From the NCBI GenBank assembly GCA_036342255.1, contig JAZAUS010000016.1, positions 1 through 27,954 on the forward strand: a DNA stretch of 27,954 bases. The letters are read 5' to 3'. The DNA is from RUG11198 sp036342255. Its GTDB lineage: Bacteria; Bacillota_I; Bacilli_A; RF39; UBA660. The position numbers and the translations under genes are program-made. Below the pieces are notes generated by a model. That model had not been told where the DNA came from and did not search any database. It saw only the letters and a list, made by a program, of their open reading frames with translations. Shown here piece by piece: positions 7,475 to 14,816 of the stretch. Numbering within the stretch: position 1 is the first letter of the stretch; each line of letters starts with the position of its first letter.

Positions 7475-7803
7475 TTGTAATCAAGTAATAAATGATAATC
7501 ATTTTTATCTACTCTAGTAACATAATAGACAAAAGTAGGATCATTTTTATCAAAATTGCTATCAAAATAAAGTACGTTAATATTTTTTATTAATCCTTTT
7601 CTAATAAAAAATAAACTATTATAAATATCATTTTGATAATCAAGATAAACAGTCCTATCAGACGATGACCATGTAGTTTTGCCACCTTTATAACAAATAC
7701 GTCCAAAGTTAACAACTGTTCCATCAGCCTCTACTAATTTATATTTTAGAAATTTAGTTGATAGGTTAAATGAAACTATAAGATCTAAATAATTAGAAAT
7801 CAT
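7471..7803 (-). CDS. Array paralog P35, unknown function
   Basis: 110 residues with N-terminal block YLDLIVSFN (5-13) and tryptophan at 45 (KTTWSSSD). The C-terminal part LFFIRKGLIKNINVLYF resembles FIRDKSFTKIIV of P8 and LIRDKQITKINV of P9. It starts 1 base after P34 ends. Confidence 0.75.
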   Translation of the reverse strand: MISNYLDLIVSFNLSTKFLKYKLVEADGTVVNFGRICYKGGKTTWSSSDRTVYLDYQNDIYNSLFFIRKGLIKNINVLYFDSNFDKNDPTFVYYVTRVDKNDYHLLLDYK

Positions 7804-7804
7804 T

Positions 7805-8098
7805 TTATACCAGATTCTTAAGTATTTTAAATGTAGATGTAGGAGTAATTATTAGGATTCCTACATTACGATAATAATCTTTTATAGACATAGAAATGGA
7901 ATAAAGATATATATTCTGAGGCATATCTTCATAGGTCAAAATTTTAATACAAGTATGTATTAAAATTTTTCTTTTTTCAGATGTGAGCAAGTGAAGTCCC
8001 ATTTGTGGAGAAAGATTAGGATTATAACTATGTAATTCTAAATCATAGGTAATCCCTTTCTTATTAAACTCTATCACTATCTCTTTTAATTTTTCCAT
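7805..8098 (-). CDS. Array paralog P34, unknown function
   Basis: 97 residues. The N-terminal block is LKEIVIEFNKK (4-14) followed by strand TYDLELHSYN. No tryptophan. Alternating hydrophobic stretches (KRKILIHTCIKI, YLYSISMSIK, GILIITPTS) suggest a small beta fold. It overlaps P33 by 13 bases. Confidence 0.75.
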   Translation of the reverse strand: MEKLKEIVIEFNKKGITYDLELHSYNPNLSPQMGLHLLTSEKRKILIHTCIKILTYEDMPQNIYLYSISMSIKDYYRNVGILIITPTSTFKILKNLV

Positions 8099-8427
8099 AT
8101 TGGCTTAATATTATAAACTATATTATGATGCATTATTGTTGAATTAAAATGGCTAGAGTACGAAAATATACTTACCTTACATTTCTGTCTTTTAATATCA
8201 AAAACAAATACAGACATAAAGTTAAGTTCGTTATCACTATTATAAATAGTTATATCTAATATTGGTTTTGTAGTAAGTCTCTTAATCCAGAAACCTTCTC
8301 CTTTACATTCATAACAATACCAAGGATTCTTTTTAGAGCTTACATTTATACTTACATCTTTATCTAAATAAGTAATTACTATTAATTTCCGAAAATCAAA
8401 TTGTTGATCTAATATCATATAGTTCAT
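8086..8427 (-). CDS. Array paralog P33, unknown function
   Basis: 113 residues from the ATG at 8427. A longer frame starts at 8472, but that extension overlaps the conserved tail of P32 and would push the family block FRKLIVITYLDK too far from the N-terminus. Tryptophan 36 is followed by a CxxC pair (C38, C41) and a second tryptophan at 47. Later strands are ILDITIYNS and SVFVFDIKRQK. The start choice is moderately secure. Confidence 0.7.
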   Translation of the reverse strand: MNYMILDQQFDFRKLIVITYLDKDVSINVSSKKNPWYCYECKGEGFWIKRLTTKPILDITIYNSDNELNFMSVFVFDIKRQKCKVSIFSYSSHFNSTIMHHNIVYNIKPIWKN

Positions 8428-8446
8428 GTACAAATCATCAAATAAA

Positions 8447-8758
8447 TTAGATAAATAATCTTGAAGATTCATTTTTGAAAGATGTTTGAATTTTCAGACT
8501 ACTCATTGATCCGTATACTGCTATTGAAACAGTATCGTCAGATGATAGGTTAAATGCAATGTGGCTTTTTGAATAAATATATACTGCGCTTAAGGTTGTC
8601 ATTGGAGTAAAAATATTGCTTGTATCTATCCGACTCCACGAGACAACTACTGCTCCTTTATAACTCTCTTTAAATATGGTAATTGATGTCTCACCAATAT
8701 TTAATGCCCTTTTGTAACATCTTACAATTAATCTTTTTATTTGTTCAATATTTTTCAT
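8447..8758 (-). CDS. Array paralog P32, MKNIEQIK subfamily
   Basis: 103 residues and the clearest representative of the most recent burst (P29-P32). It has MKNIEQIKRLIV at the start, strand SITIF, tryptophan 41 in VVVSWSRID, then AVYIYSKSHIAFNLSSDD and the tail IQTSFKNESSRLF. The shared tail and start run nearly word for word through its neighbours. It overlaps P31 by 4 bases (ATGA). Confidence 0.8.
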   Translation of the reverse strand: MKNIEQIKRLIVRCYKRALNIGETSITIFKESYKGAVVVSWSRIDTSNIFTPMTTLSAVYIYSKSHIAFNLSSDDTVSIAVYGSMSSLKIQTSFKNESSRLFI

Positions 8759-9057
8759 ACAATAAATAATCTTGAAGAATTGTTTTTAAAAGATATTGAA
8801 AATTTTTGATCTTCACAAGTTTTTGGGCATGTTATTATTGAGGCAGTATCTGTAGATGATAAATTGAATACAACATAACAATTCTCATAAATATTTATTG
8901 TATCTATGGCTGTTTTAGCACCATCTGCCCGATTCCACAAAATAGGTTCCATTCCTATAGTATACTCTTTATATACATAAATTGATAACAACACTTCACC
9001 ATTAATATTTTTATTAAATCTTACAATTAATATTTTTATTTGTTCAATATTTTTCAT
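8755..9057 (-). CDS. Array paralog P31, MKNIEQIK subfamily
   Basis: 100 residues. The start MKNIEQIKILIVRFNKN and tail SISFKNNSSRLFIV match P32 and the degraded P30. Tryptophan 41 is in ILWNRADG, followed by INIYENCYVVFNLSSTD. Compared with P32 the segment before the tail has diverged (TCPKTCEDQ). The start codon overlaps the reconstructed stop of P30 by 4 bases. Confidence 0.8.
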   Translation of the reverse strand: MKNIEQIKILIVRFNKNINGEVLLSIYVYKEYTIGMEPILWNRADGAKTAIDTINIYENCYVVFNLSSTDTASIITCPKTCEDQKFSISFKNNSSRLFIV

Positions 9058-9374
9058 ACAAGTACATTATTAACAGATAGCCTTGAAGAGTCATTTTTGA
9101 AAATTGTTTGAATTTTCAGACTACTTGTTGGTCCATATATTGTTATTGAAGCAGCATCATTGTATTATAAATTAAATGCAATATGATTATATGAATAAAT
9201 ATGTGCCGTGTTTAAGGCTATTGTAGAATTATTTTTCATATCTATTCGATCCCACGAAATAATTTCTACTTTTTTACAATATCCTCTACTATAATATACA
9301 GTAATTGATATCTCATAGATATTAATATAACAACATCCTATAATTAATCTTTTTATTTGATCAATATTCTTCAT
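9054..9374 (-). pseudogene. Array paralog P30 with in-frame TAA, MKNIEQIK subfamily
   Basis: The frame starts at the ATG at 9374 (MKNIDQIKRLIIGCC) and runs to HIAFNL, where TAA at 9165-9167 interrupts it. In the same frame after the stop, codons continue with SITIYGPTSSLKIQT and FKNDSSRLSV down to a TGA at 9054-9056 overlapping the P31 start. The post-stop part aligns with the intact tails of P32 and P31, where P32 has serine at the stop position. A single TCA-to-TAA change would explain it. Either a recent nonsense mutation or a truncated 69-residue product. Confidence 0.85.
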
Positions 9375-9660
9375 AATTATTAACATTAACAGATAATGTT
9401 GCATCTTTGAAAGATGTTTGAATTTTTAAACCTGCTAAAAAGTATATTTTTATTGAAGTACCAATAGGTGATAGGTTAAGTGTGATATGATAATTAGGAT
9501 AAATACATGCCGTTTCTATGGGGATTACTCTATTATTTGTTGTATTTATCCGACCCCACCAACATTTATAACCAAATTCATCATATACAGTAATTCGTAT
9601 TTCAATACTATTTTGACAACATTCTACAATTAAGCTTTTTATTTGTTCAATATTTTTCAT
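9361..9660 (-). CDS. Array paralog P29, MKNIEQIK subfamily
   Basis: 99 residues. MKNIEQIKSLIVECC starts the protein, a tryptophan pair lies at 34-35 (KCWWGRINTT), and LKIQTSFKDATLSV forms the tail. It is the most diverged of the four-member burst at its C-terminus (VNVNNYEEY). It overlaps P28 upstream by 4 bases and P30 downstream by 14 bases. Confidence 0.8.
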   Translation of the reverse strand: MKNIEQIKSLIVECCQNSIEIRITVYDEFGYKCWWGRINTTNNRVIPIETACIYPNYHITLNLSPIGTSIKIYFLAGLKIQTSFKDATLSVNVNNYEEY

Positions 9661-9941
9661 ACAATATCTATATTATTAACAGGAATACATGTTTCTAAGT
9701 GATCTATAACTGATAGATCAAATTTAAAATCTAAGTATTCACTATTAGGATGTCTGTAAAAACAACAAGAAAATTCATATGAACTTGTTGTTTGTTTTAT
9801 TTCGATAGCATAAAAACTAGAAATACTTGGACTTTTATCTATTATTAACCAAATACCTTTTTTGTTTTTTGAAAGTTGAAAATCACTTTTTTCATATAGA
9901 AGATAAAAACAAAAAATACAATATCTTATATCAGATCTCAT
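9657..9941 (-). CDS. Array paralog P28, unknown function
   Basis: 94 residues from the ATG at 9941, which overlaps the P27 stop by 4 bases (ATGA); a longer frame to 9971 would need TTG. The N-terminus RYCIFCFYLLYEKSDFQL is a hydrophobic, cysteine-bearing variant of the family block. Tryptophan 31 lies in KGIWLIID. The C-terminal half (SYEFSCCFYRHPNSEY) is unlike its neighbours. Confidence 0.7.
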   Translation of the reverse strand: MRSDIRYCIFCFYLLYEKSDFQLSKNKKGIWLIIDKSPSISSFYAIEIKQTTSSYEFSCCFYRHPNSEYLDFKFDLSVIDHLETCIPVNNIDIV

Positions 9942-10279
9942 GGTTTTATAAAATGATAAGTAACATTCCAATTAGTGTTATTATAATAATAATATGAATG
10001 CGATTTAAGAGCTATTTTTAATTCATATTGATTGTTGTCATGATTCCTTTGCGTTATAATTATTATCTCTTTAGTATTAATATTATTAATATGACAATTC
10101 ATATATGTATATATAGTAGCGACATTTATCTTATTTTTACTTATGAATTTATTATAGTAATGAATAAGATTCCACCGAGCAGTCTCATTACTATTATTAT
10201 AAATAGCTTCTATATCGACTGGAACTTCCTCATTATGAATGCAATAAGTATAAAAAATAAGTTGTTTTATAAAATTCAT
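9938..10279 (-). CDS. Array paralog P27, unknown function
   Basis: 113 residues. The N-terminal block is FIKQLIFYTY, tryptophan 36 is in TARWNLIHY, and the C-terminal strands are KEIIIITQRNHDNNQYELKI. A run of four tyrosines and paired asparagines follows (SYYYYNNTNW). It overlaps both neighbours by 4 bases, so translation is probably coupled through P26-P27-P28. Confidence 0.75.
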   Translation of the reverse strand: MNFIKQLIFYTYCIHNEEVPVDIEAIYNNSNETARWNLIHYYNKFISKNKINVATIYTYMNCHINNINTKEIIIITQRNHDNNQYELKIALKSHSYYYYNNTNWNVTYHFIKP

Positions 10280-10650
10280 AATGTATCAATATCAAATGTT
10301 GTTGGTTCTTCTATTTCTGTTTTTATTTCTTGATTAGCTATGATCTCATTTTCATAGACAAAACATCTACCATTATCAATTCGAATAATTTCAATACTTA
10401 TGAAATACTTTACCTCTTTTTCAAGAACTCTAATATTGACATTATAGTTTGGAACAATATTACGGATAAATGCTTCCCCTCTAGGAAGAAAGCTAACCTT
10501 ATTAAAATCTTTATTATAAATCATAACATCCCAAAAAAGAGGTTGGCTATAACAATGCTCTGCAGCTACTATTTTTAGTGTTATAGGATTTTTTCTATTA
10601 ACACAGTAGAACATATAAATAAGCTCTTTAATGTTATTATAATTAGTCAT
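10276..10650 (-). CDS. Array paralog P26, first gene of the third array segment
   Basis: 124 residues with N-terminal block NIKELIYMFY (6-15), strand ITLKIVAAE, tryptophan 40 (LFWDVMIYN) and C-terminal strands VNIRVLEKEVKYFISIEI. It ends in an acidic tail (KTEIEEPTTFDID). A 124-base gap with a terminator-like hairpin separates it from P25, so it may begin its own transcript. Confidence 0.75.
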   Translation of the reverse strand: MTNYNNIKELIYMFYCVNRKNPITLKIVAAEHCYSQPLFWDVMIYNKDFNKVSFLPRGEAFIRNIVPNYNVNIRVLEKEVKYFISIEIIRIDNGRCFVYENEIIANQEIKTEIEEPTTFDIDTL

Positions 10651-10774
10651 AAATTAAAGACTAGTAAATAAATTGGTGTTAATTTTATTATTAATAAATT
10701 GTGTTTGAAAAATAAAAGAATAGAATAATATTTGTTTATTCTATTCTTTAGGTTTTTATCCTTTTACAATAAAG
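10651..10774 (-). promoter_or_regulatory. Inter-segment gap, candidate promoter/attenuator for P26-P44 and helicase
   Basis: This is the longest gap in the array. It has the hairpin described at 10715-10749, then about 60 very AT-rich bases before the P26 start. I see no confident match to the Bacteroidetes -33/-7 consensus. The location is the evidence; promoter activity is inferred. Confidence 0.4.
10705..10749 (-). terminator. Terminator-like hairpin between array segments 2 and 3
   Basis: A perfect 14-bp stem pairs AAAGAATAGAATAA (10715-10728) with 10736-10749. On the - strand it is followed by an interrupted T tract (TTATTTTTC). The stem is AT-rich, so termination may be partial. It lies 25 bases past the P25 stop. 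Confidence 0.75.
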
Positions 10775-11080
10775 TCAATTATGAGATAAGGTTATTCTAA
10801 AAAAGCTTCCTGATAACTCTCGGAAATGATTACGAATAGCTTTATTTGATGATTGTTCGGATATTGTTTCAACTACAATAAAGCTATTAAAATCTTTAAA
10901 AACTATTAAGTGTGGGTCTGTAACATATCTATAAAAATTCTCAATAGTAGCCCACTCGCGGACATTATGATCTTTTGTTATAATATAATAATCTTTTCTA
11001 ACTTTATTCTGTAACTGTAATAATGCTGTTTTTACAATTACTTGTTTGATACTAAAACAGTTAATGTTAATTTCTTTCAT
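10775..11080 (-). CDS. Array paralog P25, IKQVIV subfamily type A
   Basis: 101 residues. SIKQVIVKTALLQLQNK (10-26) is followed by YYIITKDH, tryptophan 43 (VREWATI), DPHLIVFKD and the tail FFRITLS. Closest to P24 and P22 (type A). It ends the second array segment and has the longest gap inside the P21-P25 cluster (30 bases to P24). Confidence 0.8.
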   Translation of the reverse strand: MKEININCFSIKQVIVKTALLQLQNKVRKDYYIITKDHNVREWATIENFYRYVTDPHLIVFKDFNSFIVVETISEQSSNKAIRNHFRELSGSFFRITLSHN

Positions 11081-11110
11081 AAGAATTAATGTTATTAGTC
11101 AATTATGATA

Positions 11111-11395
11111 TTATAATAAGGTTATTCTAAGATGGCTTCCTGTTGATTCTGAGAAACTATTATGAAAAACTTTATTTGATCCTTCAGGTATTGCTTTAAT
11201 CATAATAAAGTCAGATCCAATAGCTTCAAAAACTATCAAGTGTGGATCTATAATATATTCATAATTTTGCTGTTTATAATGCCATAAACGAATGTCATAG
11301 TCAAATATATAATAACATTTATTAATTCTGTTTTGTAATTGCAATGATGCTGTTCTTACAATTACTTGTTTAATATTAGGACAATCAATTATCAT
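11111..11395 (-). CDS. Array paralog P24, IKQVIV subfamily type A
   Basis: 94 residues. PNIKQVIVRTASLQLQN, YYIFD, tryptophan 38 (RLWHYKQQ), DPHLIVFE, IMIKAIPEGSN and SFSEST are shared almost in order with P22. That makes P22 and P24 sister genes although P23 lies between them. It overlaps P23 by 4 bases. Confidence 0.8.
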   Translation of the reverse strand: MIIDCPNIKQVIVRTASLQLQNRINKCYYIFDYDIRLWHYKQQNYEYIIDPHLIVFEAIGSDFIMIKAIPEGSNKVFHNSFSESTGSHLRITLL

Positions 11396-11688
11396 GATAT
11401 TATAAATAAATCTCCAAATGATTCTAAGAAACTATTATAAAAAACTTCACCTCTATATATTGCTTGAATTTGAATACAGCTATTTGATGCAGTAATATCT
11501 TTAAATACTACTAAGTGTGGATTCAAAAGATAACCATAACCTTGCTTATCAGAATACCATGTTTTAATATTACCACTACTATAAAAAATACTATAATAGT
11601 ATTCTACTCTATCCTGCTTTTGCAATTGTGATAGTGCTACAATAATTTGTTTAATATTAGTACAAGTAGCTTTCTTGACAGTAGACAT
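11392..11688 (-). CDS. Array paralog P23, IKQIIV subfamily type B
   Basis: 98 residues. TNIKQIIVALSQLQKQ, tryptophan 44 (KTWYSDKQG), NPHLVVFKDI, IQAIYRGEVFYNSF and GDLFIIS link it specifically to P21, which has KWYSEKQS, NPSLIVFKNI, QAIFRGEVFHNSF and EDLFIIS. This is type B of the alternating A/B arrangement. Confidence 0.8.
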   Translation of the reverse strand: MSTVKKATCTNIKQIIVALSQLQKQDRVEYYYSIFYSSGNIKTWYSDKQGYGYLLNPHLVVFKDITASNSCIQIQAIYRGEVFYNSFLESFGDLFIIS

Positions 11689-11699
11689 CTTGAACTTTA

Positions 11700-11993
11700 T
11701 TATGATAAGGTTATTTTAAAAAAGTGTGCTGATGATTCTGAGAAGTTATTATAAAAAACTTCATTTGATTCTTCAGGTATTGCTTTAATCATAATATAAC
11801 TAGGCCTATTTTTAAAAACCATTAAGCGTGGATTTATAATACAATAGGAACCATAGTATAGCTGTTTAGAGTGCCATGAATGAACATTTACACAATCAAA
11901 TATATAATAATGTTTGATAATTTTATCCTGTAACTGTAATAATAATGTTTTTACAATTACTTGTTTAATATTAGAACATTCAATTACTATCAT
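11700..11993 (-). CDS. Array paralog P22, IKQVIV subfamily type A
   Basis: 97 residues. CSNIKQVIVKTLLLQLQ, YYIFD, tryptophan 40 (VHSWHSKQ), NPRLMVFK, IMIKAIPEESNEVF and NNFSES parallel P24. The start overlaps the end of P21 by 14 bases, and an 11-base gap follows to P23. Confidence 0.8.
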   Translation of the reverse strand: MIVIECSNIKQVIVKTLLLQLQDKIIKHYYIFDCVNVHSWHSKQLYYGSYCIINPRLMVFKNRPSYIMIKAIPEESNEVFYNNFSESSAHFFKITLS

Positions 11994-12294
11994 GATATGA
12001 TATTATAAATAAATCTTCTGATTGTATTGAGAAACTATTATGAAAAACTTCACCTCTAAATATTGCTTGAACTTTATAGTATGTTGTAATATTTCCACAT
12101 ATTATATTTTTAAATACTATTAAGCTGGGATTATAAAGATAACAAAAACTTTGCTTCTCAGAGTACCATTTACTAATATGATCATTGCTAAGTGTAACGT
12201 GATAACAGTATTCTTTTACTTTACATCGTAGTCCTTGCAATCGTACTGTTATTACAATTATCTGTTTAATGTTACTACTAGCTTCCACAAACAT
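11980..12294 (-). CDS. Array paralog P21, IKQIIV subfamily type B
   Basis: 104 residues. SNIKQIIVITVRLQGL is followed by YCYHVTLSNDH, tryptophan 43 (SKWYSEKQS), NPSLIVFKNI and QAIFRGEVFHNSF. It carries a short extra C-terminal tail (SYHDSN) compared with P23. It opens the P21-P25 cluster and lies 7 bases after P20. Confidence 0.8.
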   Translation of the reverse strand: MFVEASSNIKQIIVITVRLQGLRCKVKEYCYHVTLSNDHISKWYSEKQSFCYLYNPSLIVFKNIICGNITTYYKVQAIFRGEVFHNSFSIQSEDLFIISYHDSN

Positions 12295-12301
12295 CTTTAT
12301 A

Positions 12302-12691
12302 TTATTTAATGATAGATAATATTTCTAGGCAGTGTGTTTGATGATTATTTATAATACTTTTTGAATAAAATTCACTTTTTTCGTTAGGATAATAAACATA
12401 TGTACTTGCAATAATATTAAAATTATTTGTATTATTTTTAATAATAGATATGTTTTCATGATAATCAATACAATAGCGCCAGCCTTTAAAACTATATTTA
12501 TAATCATACAACTGTTCACGCCATTCTGGTGGATTTATAAGCCATTTTTCTGATTTAGCTGTCGATATTCTGTTTCTTACCTCTAGTGAGTAGAGATGAT
12601 GTCTATTAGTACTATAAAGTTTACCACTATTGAAGAATATATTAATTAAGATTTTATATCCTTCTTCTGTATTTATTCTTGTTATTATCAT
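12302..12691 (-). CDS. Array paralog P20, diverged
   Basis: 129 residues, longer than average. The N-terminal block is recognisable as GYKILINIFFNSGKLYS. There are several tryptophans (in SEKWLIN, PPEWREQ and KGWRYC) rather than one in the standard place. Strands NISIIKNNTNNFNIIAS follow. Family assignment leans on position and general pattern. The gap to P19 is 3 bases. Confidence 0.65.
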   Translation of the reverse strand: MIITRINTEEGYKILINIFFNSGKLYSTNRHHLYSLEVRNRISTAKSEKWLINPPEWREQLYDYKYSFKGWRYCIDYHENISIIKNNTNNFNIIASTYVYYPNEKSEFYSKSIINNHQTHCLEILSIIK

Positions 12692-12694
12692 AGA

Positions 12695-13105
12695 TTAACA
12701 ACGACATTTAGATATTTTTACTTTAATCGTATAATTTTGCGGAACTTCTGTAGTATTTATCGTAATATAGTACTCTCTTGATGATATACGTTTATAAATT
12801 ACTAAATCAGCTATTATAATTTTATTCTTTATATTTATGATAGCTGTATGTAAAGTCTCATACTTATAAGCAGGAGAGTTTAAGCTGATAATACATTTAT
12901 TATCATATTCGTCTTCAGTAATTTTATTTTCATAACAATTAATTATTTTTTCTTTAGTTAAAGGATAAACTATCCCATTATTATTATCATAAAACTCAAC
13001 AGGAATATATTTATATGATTTAGATTGAGATTTAAGATTAAGATTAGAAAATTTATGTAATATAATTGTTTTGTAAGCACTATTATTATAAATATTATTA
13101 ATCAT
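12695..13105 (-). CDS. Array paralog P19, diverged
   Basis: 136 residues from the ATG at 13105; the frame can extend to a GTG at 13114. The N-terminal block is degenerate (AYKTIILHKFSN) and the tryptophan is missing. It is rich in lysine, asparagine and isoleucine, with C-terminal strands EYYITINTTEVPQNYTIKVK. It overlaps P18 by 8 bases. It could be an unrelated small gene within the array. Confidence 0.6.
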   Translation of the reverse strand: MINNIYNNSAYKTIILHKFSNLNLKSQSKSYKYIPVEFYDNNNGIVYPLTKEKIINCYENKITEDEYDNKCIISLNSPAYKYETLHTAIINIKNKIIIADLVIYKRISSREYYITINTTEVPQNYTIKVKISKCRC

Positions 13106-13430
13106 CGTATTCACAGATTATAGATAAATTTTTGTCATTTATACACTCTTGTATCTCTTGCATTAATATTGTTTCGGATTGTAAAGTATGTATTCTAACA
13201 TATTCTTTATTAATATTAATACAAGTTCTAGATTCTGGGTGCAGTGGTATAATAGCACAATCTAATTTACCAGGCATCTCTATATGCATATACTCATCAT
13301 CACAAAGTAAACCACAAATATACTTACTCCAATCTTGACGATTATAATTATATTTATTAAGTAATGAGATTATAAGACTCTTAGGTTCTTTATCAAAGAA
13401 CATGATTATACAATCTTTCATAATTATCAT
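13098..13430 (-). CDS. Array paralog P18, FFxKEP sub-lineage
   Basis: 110 residues from 13430, or 107 from the ATG at 13421. MKDCIIMFFDKEPKSLIISLL resembles P42 (IYLFFKKEP) and P16 (IVLFFNRRP). Tryptophan 34 lies in RQDWSKYICG. The C-terminal half (INKEYVRIHTL) is poorly matched. It overlaps P17 by 38 bases, the longest overlap in the array. Confidence 0.7.
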   Translation of the reverse strand: MIIMKDCIIMFFDKEPKSLIISLLNKYNYNRQDWSKYICGLLCDDEYMHIEMPGKLDCAIIPLHPESRTCININKEYVRIHTLQSETILMQEIQECINDKNLSIICEYDD

Positions 13431-13809
13431 GCATCATTAGATTCTTACTATTTTCACTTGTATAATTTGTGTAAATACTGAGATGTAAATAAAAATCAAC
13501 ATTAACATCTATCTTAAGTGGCGAATTGTAAATATGTGCTTTAATATATACTATAGATAATAATAAATTACTACCAATATAATAAAAAGCTGGAAGATTA
13601 TTAAACTTCATTACGACAGCAGTATTCTTCGCCTCACTGGGGCGAAGTCTACGCGATTGAGCATATTCAGCAATATACTTTTTACCATCATCTCTAGTAA
13701 TTGATATGTTGTGCTGAAAATAATATTTTGCACCATAATTATCAATTGAATATTCTACATATTCCATACTATAAAATGAGATGATAATTATTTTTTCAAT
13801 CGGATTCAT
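13393..13809 (-). CDS. Array paralog P17, longest member
   Basis: 138 residues, the longest array protein. The N-terminal block is PIEKIIIISFYSMEYVEYSI. No tryptophan. A basic stretch (AQSRRLRPSEAK) around residues 50-61 is more GC-rich at DNA level than its surroundings. Strands SNLLLSIVYIKAHIY and LKIDVNVDFYLHLSIY follow. It lies 12 bases after P16. Confidence 0.65.
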   Translation of the reverse strand: MNPIEKIIIISFYSMEYVEYSIDNYGAKYYFQHNISITRDDGKKYIAEYAQSRRLRPSEAKNTAVVMKFNNLPAFYYIGSNLLLSIVYIKAHIYNSPLKIDVNVDFYLHLSIYTNYTSENSKNLMMHDNYERLYNHVL

Positions 13810-13821
13810 ATTAGTTCATTA

Positions 13822-14160
13822 TTAAAAAACACCTTTACTAAAATAAGTAACAAGTTCACTGTAACAGCCAACTTCATGTATAACTATATAGTGGTTAATT
13901 GAATTATAAAATGTCTTATTAGAGATTCGAGGCTTCGTGACAGATATACTTATTATCTTATCTTTATCTTCTCTTATCATTATTGAAGTATAATTAGTAG
14001 ATATTTCCACAAATGTTGCTATTTCATTACCAGGTTTATCAATAAATTGAGCATATGTAGATAATAAAAAACATTTAGTCTTAATAAAAGGCCTTCTATT
14101 AAAAAAGAGTACTATATTCTTATAAATATCGCTCTTATTGTCATAATAATAAGTTTTCAT
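13822..14160 (-). CDS. Array paralog P16, unknown function
   Basis: 112 residues. DIYKNIVLFFNRRPFIKTKC is the N-terminal block and TSIMIREDKDKIISISVTK is a strong match to the family C-terminal block. No tryptophan. The ATG overlaps the P15 stop by 4 bases. Confidence 0.75.
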   Translation of the reverse strand: MKTYYYDNKSDIYKNIVLFFNRRPFIKTKCFLLSTYAQFIDKPGNEIATFVEISTNYTSIMIREDKDKIISISVTKPRISNKTFYNSINHYIVIHEVGCYSELVTYFSKGVF

Positions 14161-14501
14161 ATTATAGTATTATCAAATTCTTTTCTAAGTTGTGAAAAAT
14201 CAACTGCTCTCTTTCCTTTAAGTCGTTTAAACTCACTATAATAAGTAGTGAATCCAATACACTTAAGATCATCATTTAGAAAAGGCTTAATAAATGTTAT
14301 ATCTTCACAATTTCTTATTAAAATTACTGATGTTCCAAATAATAGTAAATCATTGCTTTGTCCCCAGTGCTTTTCACCATTTCTTTCTTTAATCATGTAT
14401 GGGACTTTAGTTACTATTATTATACTAGGACTATTAACAACAATATAATCCATTATTAATTCTTTATAAGCCTCAACTTCATTATTAAATCTAAAAAACA
14501 T
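14157..14501 (-). CDS. Array paralog P15, unknown function
   Basis: 114 residues from the ATG at 14501. A longer frame to 14549 would invade P14 and adds a hydrophobic segment not seen in relatives, so it is rejected. EAYKELIMDYIVVNSP is the N-terminal block and tryptophan 46 is in KHWGQSND. The C-terminus is basic (RLKGKRAVD). Confidence 0.7.
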   Translation of the reverse strand: MFFRFNNEVEAYKELIMDYIVVNSPSIIIVTKVPYMIKERNGEKHWGQSNDLLLFGTSVILIRNCEDITFIKPFLNDDLKCIGFTTYYSEFKRLKGKRAVDFSQLRKEFDNTII

Positions 14502-14511
14502 AATATATAAT

Positions 14512-14814
14512 TTATTTAGCAATAGAAATATAAAATTTGTAATCTTCATATTTATCTAATGGTTGAGATTTTATATGAAAATTATCATTGTTGATCTGTT
14601 CTATTTTAAAACAGTGATCAAACTCATTGATAAAAAAGCAATTTTTATCGCCATCTACAACTAATCTTATCTCTTCTAGTGAATGTGGACCTTGTGAATT
14701 TTTTGCTATAAATTTTATAAAGTAAAGTTTACAAGTTTGAATCCTTAATTCAAATCGTAAGTTTAGCTTTTGATTCATTATGATCAAGCCCTTTAACTGA
14801 TTATTCATTTTCAT
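14512..14814 (-). CDS. Array paralog P14, unknown function
   Basis: 100 residues. QLKGLIIMNQKLNLRFELRI forms the start, and the tryptophan is absent. Strands EIRLVVDGDKNCFFIN and HCFKIEQINNDNFHIK follow the usual two-hairpin pattern. It begins 2 bases after P13 ends. Confidence 0.72.
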   Translation of the reverse strand: MKMNNQLKGLIIMNQKLNLRFELRIQTCKLYFIKFIAKNSQGPHSLEEIRLVVDGDKNCFFINEFDHCFKIEQINNDNFHIKSQPLDKYEDYKFYISIAK

Positions 14815-14816
14815 TT

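Noticed and set aside
9054..9374. Alternative genetic code, suggested by the in-frame stop in P30
   Set aside because: The stop is TAA, and TAA, TAG and TGA all serve as ordinary stops in neighbouring genes; a single nonsense change is simpler.
10028..10578. + strand open frames opposite P26 and P27
   Set aside because: They are antisense to conserved array members and have no leader or partner gene.
14502..14549. Hydrophobic N-terminal extension of P15 as a signal peptide
   Set aside because: It overlaps P14 and is not present in any other array member.
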